Positions 24,164-32,800 of a stretch of DNA of 64,000 bases are shown here, piece by piece. The DNA is from HNR sp040400085 (GTDB taxonomy: Bacteria > Actinomycetota > Actinomycetes > Actinomycetales > Microbacteriaceae). Made by a program: the position numbers and the translations under genes. The stretch spans positions 7,382 through 71,381 of the forward strand of contig JBBAQX010000021.1 in NCBI GenBank assembly GCA_040400085.1. Reading direction: 5' to 3'. Each line of letters opens with the position of its first letter. The stretch's first letter is position 1. The notes under the pieces are model-generated. The model saw only the letters and a program-made list of their open reading frames with translations, was not told where the DNA came from and searched no databases.

Positions 24164-24559
24164 TCACTCCCTCAGCCGCAGCGTGCAGGAGAGGAGAGCG
24201 GGCCACGTCTCGTCAGCCGTCGTGTCGGCGACTACGTACGTATTGGTACTGATGACTACGTGGTCACCGGGCCGTAGATCAACGTCATGGGGTACGTATA
24301 GGCGGTACGTATTCACCGTGATGAGAGCCCCGGCGTCCATGATCGCCACCGGAGTCGGCGTCGAGTGAAGCCACCCGAGGCAGCCCTTCTGAGGAGTCAC
24401 ATCGCTGAAGGCGACTGACGACCCGTAGGGGTCTTCGCTCAACTCAAGGCCCACGGCTCCGGTCTTGCGCATGATGGTGACCGGGGTCGTGAACGCCATC
24501 TCCGCGACGCGACGAACACCCTCCATCTGCTGCTCGGACAGGAGCTTGAGCTTTGCCAT
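24164..24559 (-). CDS. Head-tail adaptor protein
   Basis: The ATG at 24559 overlaps the upstream stop; an extension to 24598 is open but would lie inside it. The 131-residue protein has a short helix and then a beta barrel (TPVTIMRKTGAVG, VDLRPGDHVVISTNTYVV), typical of small head-completion stopper proteins that bind below the connector. Lies directly downstream of the connector. Confidence 0.7.
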   Translation of the reverse strand: MAKLKLLSEQQMEGVRRVAEMAFTTPVTIMRKTGAVGLELSEDPYGSSVAFSDVTPQKGCLGWLHSTPTPVAIMDAGALITVNTYRLYVPHDVDLRPGDHVVISTNTYVVADTTADETWPALLSCTLRLRE

Positions 24560-25458
24560 CAGCGCACCGTCATGTACTTGAACCCGTCCAGCAGCCAAGC
24601 TGCCTCGGGTTCGATGTACGCGAGGTTCTCAGAGTTGATCTTGTCGTCTGAGTTCGTGATCGTGACCTCGGCAACCTTGAGGCTCTTGACCCCGGTCATG
24701 CCACGGGCCTGCTGCTCGCGCTCCCCCAGAAGATGGGTCGCGATCATCCCGACGGCGTCACGGATTTCCCAAGCCAGCCGGTGCGTGTAGTCAACGGTCA
24801 CCAGCGTTTGAGCAGCGAGGGGATCATCGAAGATGACGGTTCCCTCGAAGAGATCGACGGTATAGTCCGTCGCTGGAACCTCGGCACCATTGGCGTAGAC
24901 CTTGACCGTGTCAGCGACCCAGTGCTGGTGAAGAGCGCGGTAGGTGCGGGCGTCAGTCGGGTAGACGGTTTCCCCGACCTCGTCGTGATCTTCCCCGTAG
25001 GCGTAGGAGATCTCCGCGACCGGCTTCATCAGGCCAAGGCTGGGCATGATCGCACCGAAGAGTCCGACTCCGGTGAAGATCAGGCTGATGACCTCGACGT
25101 ACCGCTCTGTGTTGTTGACGAACAGCTCTGTCGGCTCAATGTGGACGTACTGAGTGTTCGTGACGCGGACGTTCAGCTGGGTGACCGACTTGATCGGCCA
25201 GTGGTACGGATAGACGCGGCGGCTTCCCATGTCGAAGTCGCTCTCGGGAAGACGCCAGAAGTGCTGCTCTGGCTTCTCGGGAGTGATGATCCCCCCAAGG
25301 AACGAGTGCGGGTGCGGAAGACGAGGGACGGCGCAGTAGCCGTCGGCGATCGCCGATGCGCGCGAGAGGATAGAGACGAGTTCGACATCCTCGATGCCTT
25401 CGAGGTCGATGCCGAAGCCCATCGTTCGGTACTTCTCTGGCGACACGTACAGCGTCAT
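24559..25458 (-). CDS. Head-tail connector protein (gp6-like, enlarged)
   Basis: The helical start (DLEGIEDVELVSILSRASAIADGYC) is typical of HK97 gp6-like connectors that bind the portal, where such proteins are usually about 100-150 aa. Here it reaches 299 aa, with a beta-rich middle (VTQLNVRVTNTQYVHI and VKVYANGAEVPATDYTVD) before a final helix. The ATG at 25458 is two codons inside a TTG at 25464. Confidence 0.7.
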   Translation of the reverse strand: MTLYVSPEKYRTMGFGIDLEGIEDVELVSILSRASAIADGYCAVPRLPHPHSFLGGIITPEKPEQHFWRLPESDFDMGSRRVYPYHWPIKSVTQLNVRVTNTQYVHIEPTELFVNNTERYVEVISLIFTGVGLFGAIMPSLGLMKPVAEISYAYGEDHDEVGETVYPTDARTYRALHQHWVADTVKVYANGAEVPATDYTVDLFEGTVIFDDPLAAQTLVTVDYTHRLAWEIRDAVGMIATHLLGEREQQARGMTGVKSLKVAEVTITNSDDKINSENLAYIEPEAAWLLDGFKYMTVR

Positions 25459-25475
25459 CGACAAGGCTCCTTGGT

Positions 25476-25505
25476 AATGGGGGAGCCCCGAAGGGCTCCC
25501 CCATT
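25476..25505 (-). terminator. Perfect hairpin with UUCG tetraloop after the capsid gene
   Basis: AATGGGGGAGCCC (25476-25488) pairs over 13 bases with GGGCTCCCCCATT (25493-25505). The four-base loop reads CGAA on the plus strand and TTCG on the minus-strand transcript, the extra-stable UUCG tetraloop. No T-run follows. Located five bases beyond the capsid stop, it could terminate partially or shield the 3' end of capsid mRNA from exonucleases. Confidence 0.85.
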
Positions 25506-25510
25506 AGACG

Positions 25511-26872
25511 CTACGGGGTGTACTTCACCCGGACCTTGTTGCTGAACTGCGGGGCCTTCACGGCGAGGCCCCACATCCCGAAGATGATGAACATGTGGGT
25601 CAGCTGACCCGAGATGCCGATCGGGATGTCGAGAACAGTCGGCCCATCCGTCCCGAGGAACGGAAGGCTGATGGTCTGCTCGTCCAGCAGGTAGATGTCT
25701 CGGACGTTGTACCCCGAGTAGTTCCCGGAGATGTAGCCCGAGATCGAGTCGCCCGGGACGATCGCGAACGGCACGGGACCGGCGATCGTGTTCACCTCGC
25801 GAGCGGTGACGCCGACGCCGATGTTGACCTGATTGGGGACAACGATCCGCGTCTTGGAGTCCTGCTGCTCGTTGAAGGTGTTCTGGTCGACCGGGTTCAG
25901 CCATGCGATGGACGGAACCGGACCACCAGCCTGCACGATCTCGACCACCGCGTCGTCCACGCCCCGGCGGATGTAGCCATCCGTGTCGGGGTTGGTTGCC
26001 GGGTCGATGTTCTTGGCGCGGCCGGTGTTCAGGATGGTCCGAAGGCCAGTGAACCCGTTCGCGTCGTAGAGGCCCAGCTCGTTGGCGGCGGTGCCACCAG
26101 AGTCGGTGCCGTTGCCACCGAAGATGGTCTGCTGCATCTTCAGGGCCATGGCGCGAAGGCCACCCTGAAGCTCCAGCTGCTCGGCGTTCCAGCTCATGCC
26201 ACCGGCCTGAACGGCGTACTGGCTCTTGAGCGAGACGCCACGCCGGGTGGCGAGGATCGCCACGTTCGTCGTCTGGCGAACGTAGGTCGACCGATCATCG
26301 ACCACGGTCCCCAGCTCGCCCATGAAGGCGGCTGCGCCGTAGCTGGTGATCTGCTGGTAGGTGTGGGTGAGGCCGTTCGCGGGCTCCTTGCGGAACCGGT
26401 CGAAGGCCGGGAACTGCCGGATGTACAGCTCGTACAAGACCGGCTCAAGATCCTGACGGATCAGGGCTGCCGCGCCACCCGTGTCGAGTGCGCGCTGGAC
26501 ATCGGGATCGACCTCGCCACGAAGGCCACCGAACCGCTCCTGAGCGGCATAGCCGCTCCGGTTGAGCCACGCATCCAGCGGGATGCCGGTGTCGCTCCGA
26601 CGCGCCTGCTGCGAGAAGAGCATCTCCAACTCGGATGTGCTCTTCTGGCGCAGGGCGGTCCGCATCTCGAACATCTGCTCGGGGCTGAGCAGCTTGCGCG
26701 TGGGCGCAGGCCGCGTGAGGCCATCACCGATGCCCTGCGTCACCACGGGGGCGACAGCATCAGCACCGACGGTGGGCTCTTCATTCAGCGCGAGCAGGGT
26801 CTTCTGGAACTGCTCCAGTGTCTCGGCGGTCTGCCGAGCAATCTGGAGCAGCTCGGGAGAGAGTCCGCTCAT
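25511..26872 (-). CDS. Major capsid protein, HK97 fold
   Basis: 453 aa. The first 60 residues form a helical leader. Middle landmarks are VLYELYIRQFPAFDRF (N-arm), TATLATRRGVSL-type strands, and GLRAMALKMQQTIFGGNG, seen in many HK97-type capsids. The end (IGISGQLTHMFIIFGMWGLAVKAP) is the usual terminal beta region. Its start overlaps the protease stop by four bases. Packed next to the protease and a stable hairpin, as expected of the most abundant virion protein. Confidence 0.9.
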   Translation of the reverse strand: MSGLSPELLQIARQTAETLEQFQKTLLALNEEPTVGADAVAPVVTQGIGDGLTRPAPTRKLLSPEQMFEMRTALRQKSTSELEMLFSQQARRSDTGIPLDAWLNRSGYAAQERFGGLRGEVDPDVQRALDTGGAAALIRQDLEPVLYELYIRQFPAFDRFRKEPANGLTHTYQQITSYGAAAFMGELGTVVDDRSTYVRQTTNVAILATRRGVSLKSQYAVQAGGMSWNAEQLELQGGLRAMALKMQQTIFGGNGTDSGGTAANELGLYDANGFTGLRTILNTGRAKNIDPATNPDTDGYIRRGVDDAVVEIVQAGGPVPSIAWLNPVDQNTFNEQQDSKTRIVVPNQVNIGVGVTAREVNTIAGPVPFAIVPGDSISGYISGNYSGYNVRDIYLLDEQTISLPFLGTDGPTVLDIPIGISGQLTHMFIIFGMWGLAVKAPQFSNKVRVKYTP

Positions 26873-28248
26873 GTGTTCTTACTCCTCAGCAGGGAAAGGA
26901 AGTCGTCCGAGTAGATACCTTCGAGGCCCTCGAACTGGTTCTTGACCTCGCGGAACACCGTCCGACGTCCGACTGGCTGGTCAGCCAGCTTGTTCAGGAT
27001 CGCGTTCGTGCCCGAGATGAGTTTCCCGGACAGAACCACGATCTCGTCACGCTGCCGCTCGGCCGAAGCCTTGGCGGCGATGGCCTCCTGCTCCCGGACC
27101 AACGAAGCACCCAACTCGCGGTTCAGGCTGTTCGTCAGATCGAGAAGCTGCTGGAGCATGGATGTGACCTCCACGTCCGGCGAAGAAGCCATGACGGTCT
27201 CGACCGAAGTGATGATCCCGTCAGCGGACGCAATCACTTCCTCTGTCGTACCCGTCGCGTCCTCGTCCACGGCCTCCTCGGCAGTGGGCGCAGGCTCGCT
27301 CGGAGAAGCTCCCTGCGACGAGGCTTCACCGGTCTCGTCCCCGGTATCGATCTCGATGACGCGGATCTTGGCGTCAGTGACGTCAGGCTCCACGTCCTTC
27401 GAGTGGAAGTCGTTCTGGCATCCGCCGCCATCTGACTTCCCATGTCCGCAGTCCGGGCAGGTCGCGGCGTCCGCGACATCCGGGCTGACTTCGGACTCTT
27501 CAATGATCGGATCCGGCGCGATGCCGAAACCGAAGTTGACCGACTCCCCCATGCCGACATCGGCGAGGTTGCCCTCGATCCGGTACGTTCCGGTGTCCGT
27601 GTCGAGCGTGAGCTGGGGATTGCCGATCGTGTTGGATGTGATCGCCTTCTGCTGCACGGGCATCGAGAGCGACTTCATCGCGTTCTCGACCCAGCTGCGC
27701 GGGTTGGCGGGGATGCCGACGATGCTGGTCTCCAGCAGATCGACGTGGGAGATCGTGTAGGCCCCGGTCTTCTTGTCGCGGACAGCGCCGCCCTCGGGGA
27801 TGTTCGCGCCGATCGAGATGCCGAGCTTGCTGCCCTTCTCGATGGCCTTGAACGTCTTGACCGCCCGCTCGTTCTCGTCGTTCATCACGATCGAGAAGCG
27901 GAGGTCGTAGATCGGATCTCCGTTGCGATCAACCGTCCCGGCCTGCTTGATGACGGCCGACTCGGTCTGGCCGTACACGTCCTCGGGAACTTCGTAGCTG
28001 TGGTTGCCGAAGATCGTCAGGCCATTGTTGGCGGCGCGCTCCATGTCCTCCAGAGCGGAGAGGAGCATCGTGTCGCCATGAAGATCCTTGATCGTGGACG
28101 AAGCGATGCCCTGAAGACGCATCTTGCCGTCCGGATCCCGGACAGCCTTGAGAGCCGACGGCTCCCACTCGCGCGTATCGTCGTTCCACGCTCTCGTGAA
28201 GATGTCGAAGCGGACGGCCGTCGTGATGATCTCGCCGTTCTCACCCAT
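26869..28248 (-). CDS. Prohead protease with long C-terminal extension
   Basis: Residues 1-195 are an HK97-type (S78) prohead protease with the expected order His (GNHSYEVPEDVYGQ, about 81), Ser (GSKLGISIGA, about 141) and Glu (LLETSIVGIPANP, about 178). Residues 240-459 are extra: a small Cys/His cluster (CPDCGHGKSDGGGCQNDFH), an acidic linker, and coiled-coil helices (MLQQLLDLTNSLNRELG and after). These resemble a fused scaffold. The capsid protein itself also has a helical leader, so both may contribute to scaffolding. Confidence 0.85.
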   Translation of the reverse strand: MGENGEIITTAVRFDIFTRAWNDDTREWEPSALKAVRDPDGKMRLQGIASSTIKDLHGDTMLLSALEDMERAANNGLTIFGNHSYEVPEDVYGQTESAVIKQAGTVDRNGDPIYDLRFSIVMNDENERAVKTFKAIEKGSKLGISIGANIPEGGAVRDKKTGAYTISHVDLLETSIVGIPANPRSWVENAMKSLSMPVQQKAITSNTIGNPQLTLDTDTGTYRIEGNLADVGMGESVNFGFGIAPDPIIEESEVSPDVADAATCPDCGHGKSDGGGCQNDFHSKDVEPDVTDAKIRVIEIDTGDETGEASSQGASPSEPAPTAEEAVDEDATGTTEEVIASADGIITSVETVMASSPDVEVTSMLQQLLDLTNSLNRELGASLVREQEAIAAKASAERQRDEIVVLSGKLISGTNAILNKLADQPVGRRTVFREVKNQFEGLEGIYSDDFLSLLRSKNT

Positions 28249-29515
28249 GAGTCTCTACCTCCTGTACTGGACTTGCAGCTGTGCTCAGTCCAGTGATGTA
28301 GTCATGGAACTTGGCGGCGGCGACATCCCAACTGAAGGATTTCCGCACGTGTTCCTTGCCCGCCTCGCCTAGCTTGCGGACCACCCCGCGAGCCTCATAG
28401 AGATGCTCGATCTCTTGGCTGAAGGCATTGATGTCGGCAAGCCACATGTCCTGACCGGCCGGGACGGTGATGAGCCGCTCAAGGGGCTCAATGAGAACCC
28501 CGCCGGGTCCGATGACCTCGGGGTTGGCTGAGACGTTCTGGGCCACAACCGGCACGCCGCACGCAAGCGACTGAGCGTTGCTGAGCCCAAAGCCCTCTCC
28601 GCGCGACGTCGTGACGAAGATGTCGAACGCGTTGATGAGGCCGTTCATGTCCTGAGTCGGCCACCCGCTGTAGCGGGTGTAGTTGCCCGGTGTGTGGATC
28701 CGCTCCTTGTCCACGTCCGGCCAGCGGCCGAGCATGACAGGGATGTGAACGCCGTGCTGCATCTGCACCGTCTGGGTGTGCATGAACAGCTCGATGTCCT
28801 TGTGCTTCTGCATCAGCGGCATGACTGCCTTGAGGAAGGCCGGGTAGTCCTTGCGGCCAGAGTTCGAGTCGATCCGCCCGATGACGAAGCTGTCCTCGTT
28901 GAACCCGAACGCCCTCTTCGCCTCACGCTTCGTCCGAAGCAGTTGCCCGTTCGAGAGAGTGATCGGCTTGTCCTTGACCGACCAGTAGTGGTTCGGGTCG
29001 ACCCCGTGGTAGACCATCTTGCTGGGGGTGAAGAACTGCTGGCCCCACTTGCTCATCGCCACGACGTTCGTGACCTTCGGTACCACTTCCGACCACATGG
29101 CGGGTAGATTGGTGCCATCAACTGGGGCGTAGTAGAGGATCGGTCTGGACTGGAGAAGCCAGCGTTCCTTGTCGTACGTGTTCTCGAACAAGAGATCCAG
29201 CAACACGTTCGGGTCGTTGAGGATGACCACGGCATCCAGATCACTATCCGGAGCCTCGATCAGCTTTCCCAGCAGCTCTTGGATCCTGCTCGTTCCGTAG
29301 ATGTCTGACGAAAGGAGCTGGGTCGGGTTGTAGAGCTTGAGGTAGGTCTGCCGCTCTGGTTCGAGGATGGACGGGTAGTAGTCGCCCCGGTGGTTGACCG
29401 CCAGAACGTGGATGTCGTGACCGTAGTCACGAACCAGCCGCTCGCCGATGTGATGCGTGACATGGCCGAAGCCTGTAGCGCACCCGGCGTCGCTGAGCCA
29501 TAGAACTGTTGCCAC
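28241..29515 (-). CDS. Family-4-like glycosyltransferase
   Basis: The GTG at 29515 is preceded by GAGGGATCAC; an open extension to 29611 overlaps the upstream gene. The first domain starts WLSDAGCATGFGHVTH, and the second has the sugar-nucleotide site GEGFGLSNAQSLACGVPV with a following NPEVIGPGG. This two-Rossmann plan is that of retaining GT-B enzymes. It overlaps the protease gene by eight bases, which ties its expression to head production. Likely adds a sugar to virion protein or host envelope. Confidence 0.8.
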   Translation of the reverse strand: MATVLWLSDAGCATGFGHVTHHIGERLVRDYGHDIHVLAVNHRGDYYPSILEPERQTYLKLYNPTQLLSSDIYGTSRIQELLGKLIEAPDSDLDAVVILNDPNVLLDLLFENTYDKERWLLQSRPILYYAPVDGTNLPAMWSEVVPKVTNVVAMSKWGQQFFTPSKMVYHGVDPNHYWSVKDKPITLSNGQLLRTKREAKRAFGFNEDSFVIGRIDSNSGRKDYPAFLKAVMPLMQKHKDIELFMHTQTVQMQHGVHIPVMLGRWPDVDKERIHTPGNYTRYSGWPTQDMNGLINAFDIFVTTSRGEGFGLSNAQSLACGVPVVAQNVSANPEVIGPGGVLIEPLERLITVPAGQDMWLADINAFSQEIEHLYEARGVVRKLGEAGKEHVRKSFSWDVAAAKFHDYITGLSTAASPVQEVETHG

Positions 29516-29535
29516 GTGATCCCTCACTGATGGTG

Positions 29536-29865
29536 CTACATGCGGCGAACGAGGATCCTGTTGGGGGTCGCTACCGTCTGGATTTTCCCGTCGTTCCAGT
29601 GAACTTCCCACTGGGCGTCGTACTCGCCGTCCACGTTCAGATCCTTGACTCCCCAGCTATAGGAAACGAGTCCCTGAGATGGGGTAACGATGGTCGCGGC
29701 GGCGTTGACCGAGAAGATCTTGTCGTCCGGCTTCCGCATCTGGAACTTCACTGACGCGGCATTGGTCAGGTCCAACGGAACCGTCGGTGTCAGCTCGTCG
29801 TGGAGCTGGGCAACGATGTCCGGGGCAGTGTTTCCCTGAACGAACGTCGCCTCGATTGTCGTCAT
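29536..29865 (-). CDS. BppU-N-like baseplate protein candidate (109 aa)
   Basis: A short beta-sandwich domain: FVQGNTAPDI, then ASVKFQMRKPDDKIF, then GLVSYSWGVKDLNVDGEYDA and WEVHWNDGKIQTV. This pattern (limited set of strands with YxW and DGKxQTV) recalls N-terminal domains of BppU-type baseplate proteins. It is next to the giant repeat fibre gene, so it may be a tail-tip connector for it. Confidence 0.6.
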   Translation of the reverse strand: MTTIEATFVQGNTAPDIVAQLHDELTPTVPLDLTNAASVKFQMRKPDDKIFSVNAAATIVTPSQGLVSYSWGVKDLNVDGEYDAQWEVHWNDGKIQTVATPNRILVRRM

Positions 29866-29874
29866 GGACCCCTC

Positions 29875-32800
29875 CTAGACGATGACAGCGTCGATCGTGA
29901 AGCTCTTGTGCACCACATCGATCGCAGAAGCCCGAATGATCGTTTCGGCTGTCAAGGTCGCCCCGATCGCATGAATGGGATGAAGCGTTGCCCCAATCTG
30001 GTGAACCATCAGCTCAGAGCTGATCCCTGCGCTGAGGATCTCGGACAGGATCCGCTTCGGTCGGCGGACCGTGATGATGGCCGCCGCGCTGAACGAGAAC
30101 TCGTTGAGGCCCTTGATGACTGCGTCGGCAGTGAACGATCTGCGGAGGAAGAGAAGGATCGCGTCTGCCGTGAACGAGGCCGAGACCGTTCCCCGCTTGA
30201 TCGCGTCGATCGTGAGGGAGATGCTGCTCGTTCGGCGAAGAACGGCAGCTGCCGTCAACAGGTTTGCGCTTTCGCGCAGGAGAACGGCCCCGGCGACGAA
30301 GCTGTGCTCGGGTGTGGCCGCGATCACCGCAGCCGCCGAGAACGACCCCGTACTGCTCGCCAGAAGGAAGGCGTCGGCCGTCAGAGAACCTGAGCGGCCA
30401 ACACGCAGAACAGCGTCGGCCGTAAGGCTGGCGCTCTGTGTCTTGAGGAGGATCGCCCGGGCGCTGAACGTAGCTCCGGGGATGCCTGTAATGACGGCTG
30501 CGGCAGAGAAGCTGCCAGTTTGCGGAGACAGGATCACCGCGTCAGCGGTGACCCCGACCATTCGAGGCGCTCGCAACACCGCTGAGGCGGTGAGCTGAGC
30601 CTGTGCCGTCTTCAGAATGACCGCGTCGGCCCCAACGGAGGACGAAGCGGCTGCGCGAACGATCGCGTCTGAAGTGAATGTAGCAGACCTAAGAGCACGG
30701 AGTACAGCATCCGTGCTGAAGTTGTTCGCCTGCGTGCGCAGAATGACCGCGTCGATCCCGAAGACCCGCGATCCAGCCCCGCCAGAGATGATCGCCTCCG
30801 CAGAGAACGACCCAGACTGGGTCCGCAGGGTGATCGCATCGACGGTCAGGCTTCCGGATTGAGCCCTTCTGATGATGGCATCAGAAACGAGCACGCCTGA
30901 CTGCTGGCGGCGCAGAACCGCATCGGCTGCCAGTGCTGTTGAACGCTCTCGACGCAGGATTGCATTGGCCGTCAGGGACCCTGTCCTACCGGCCAGAAGC
31001 ACGGCATCAGCGGTCGTGCTGTTGCTCTGAACCTTCTTGATAACCGCGTCGGCAGCGAAGGCGGCGACGCCCACGCCGCCAATCCAAGCCGCAGCCCCGA
31101 AGCTGCCTGTTCGCTCAACCCGGATGATCGCGTCCGCGCTGAAGCGCGGCATGATGACGGCCGCTGCGCCGAATGATCCAGCTTGTGCTCTGAGGAGAAC
31201 AGCCGATGCCGTGAAGCGCGGCATGATGACGGCCGCTGCGCCGAAGCTTCCTGTCTGTGTTCGGAAGATGACGGCGTCGGAACTGGCGGACGCGACCCTT
31301 GTCCCTGCAAAGATCGCGTCCATCGCGAAGGTAGCAGACCGAGGCACCCTCAGGATGGCTGCCGCTGTAAGCGACCCGGCCTGCCCCTTCGTGATAACTG
31401 CCGAAGCAGAGAACGAAGACGTTGACGATTTCTTGACAATCGCGTCAGCAGTTGCCGATCCAGACCGAGCGATGCGAAGAACCGCGTTGCTTGTGAAAGC
31501 GGAGGAGCTGGTCTTCTTGAATACAGCGTCAGACGTGGCCGACGAAGCAAAGCCTCGCTTGACAACCGCATTCGCACTGAACGAACCGGCCTGTGTTCGT
31601 GAGATGATCGCGTCGGTCGTCAGGGACGCCGTGGAGCCACGGCGAAGGACAGCGTCGAGCGGGGACACGCCCAATGCCGTTCGCCTGACGACCGCATTCG
31701 CTGAGAACGCTCCGGGTTGCGCCCTGACGATGATCGCGTTGAGCGTCGCTGATCCGGTCTGCGTCTTCTTGAGGACGGCATCCGACACGAACGTCGCGGT
31801 CGCAGTCCGCTTGACCACGGCAGAGGCGGTGAGGCTACTGGCGATCGTGGCCCGAATGACCGCGTTGGCGGTCAGGTCCGCTGATGCCGCCCTCCTAATG
31901 ACCGCATCAGAGGTCAGGCTGCCTGCCCGACCACGCTGAATGACCGCATCGGCGTAGGCCGAACCGACCTGCGTACGCTTGATGACTGCGTCGCCTGAGA
32001 AGGCTGCGATGCCTTCAGCGCCAATCCATGCCGCCGCACCGAAGCCGTACTCGCGAGGAACGCGAATGATCGCGGCTGCCGTGAAGACCGGCATGATGAT
32101 CGCGTCCGCCGCGAACGATCCAGACTGCCCTCGCTTGATGACAGCCGATGCCGTGAAGAGCGGCATGATGACCGCAGCAGCCGAGAAGGACCCTGTCCTA
32201 GTCGCGAAGAGAACAGCGTTCGCTGCCAGCGTTCCAGCCTGAGTCCGACGTACGATGGCGTCGGTCGTCAGGGACGAAACCCGTGGCGTGAGGATGACCG
32301 CATCCAGTCTCGCGTCCCGGGATGCGGTGGACCTGACGACCGCATTGCCCGTAAGAGTCCCGCTCCATGAGCGGAAGATCACGGCGTCAGCAGTAAGCGA
32401 TCCAGCCCTCGACCGTAGCAGAACTGCGTTTGCGCTCAGAGATCCAGACTGAGGACGCAGAACAACGGCGTTCGCGGTGACCGACCCGGCTTGGCCGAGG
32501 CGCTTGATGACAGCTGATGCGCTGAATGATCCAGACTGAGTTCGCTTGACGACCGCGTCAGCAGCGAAGGACGATGCCTGACCCCTGCTAACAATCGCGT
32601 CGGCAGTAAGCGATCCGGTGCGTGGACGCAACAGCACCGCGTCGGTGATAAGCGATCCTGTGCGCTCTCGACGTACGATTGCATCGGTCGTCAGGCTAGC
32701 CGTCCCGGTGCGGCGAATGACTGCGTCGCTACTAAGCGGTCCCGACTGAGTCCGCTTGACGACCGCATCCCCTGTCGCCGACCCGGTCTGCCCACGCTTG

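Noticed and set aside
25595..26914. 439-codon plus-strand ORF opposite the major capsid gene
   Set aside because: Antisense of a strongly supported capsid gene; translation is Gly/Val/Leu/Arg-rich and unlike a protein.
31037..31939. 300-codon plus-strand ORF inside the repeat array, and several others on the same strand
   Set aside because: It is the antisense reading of the repeats. The minus frame has a clean domain structure, and regular repeats tend to keep more than one frame open.
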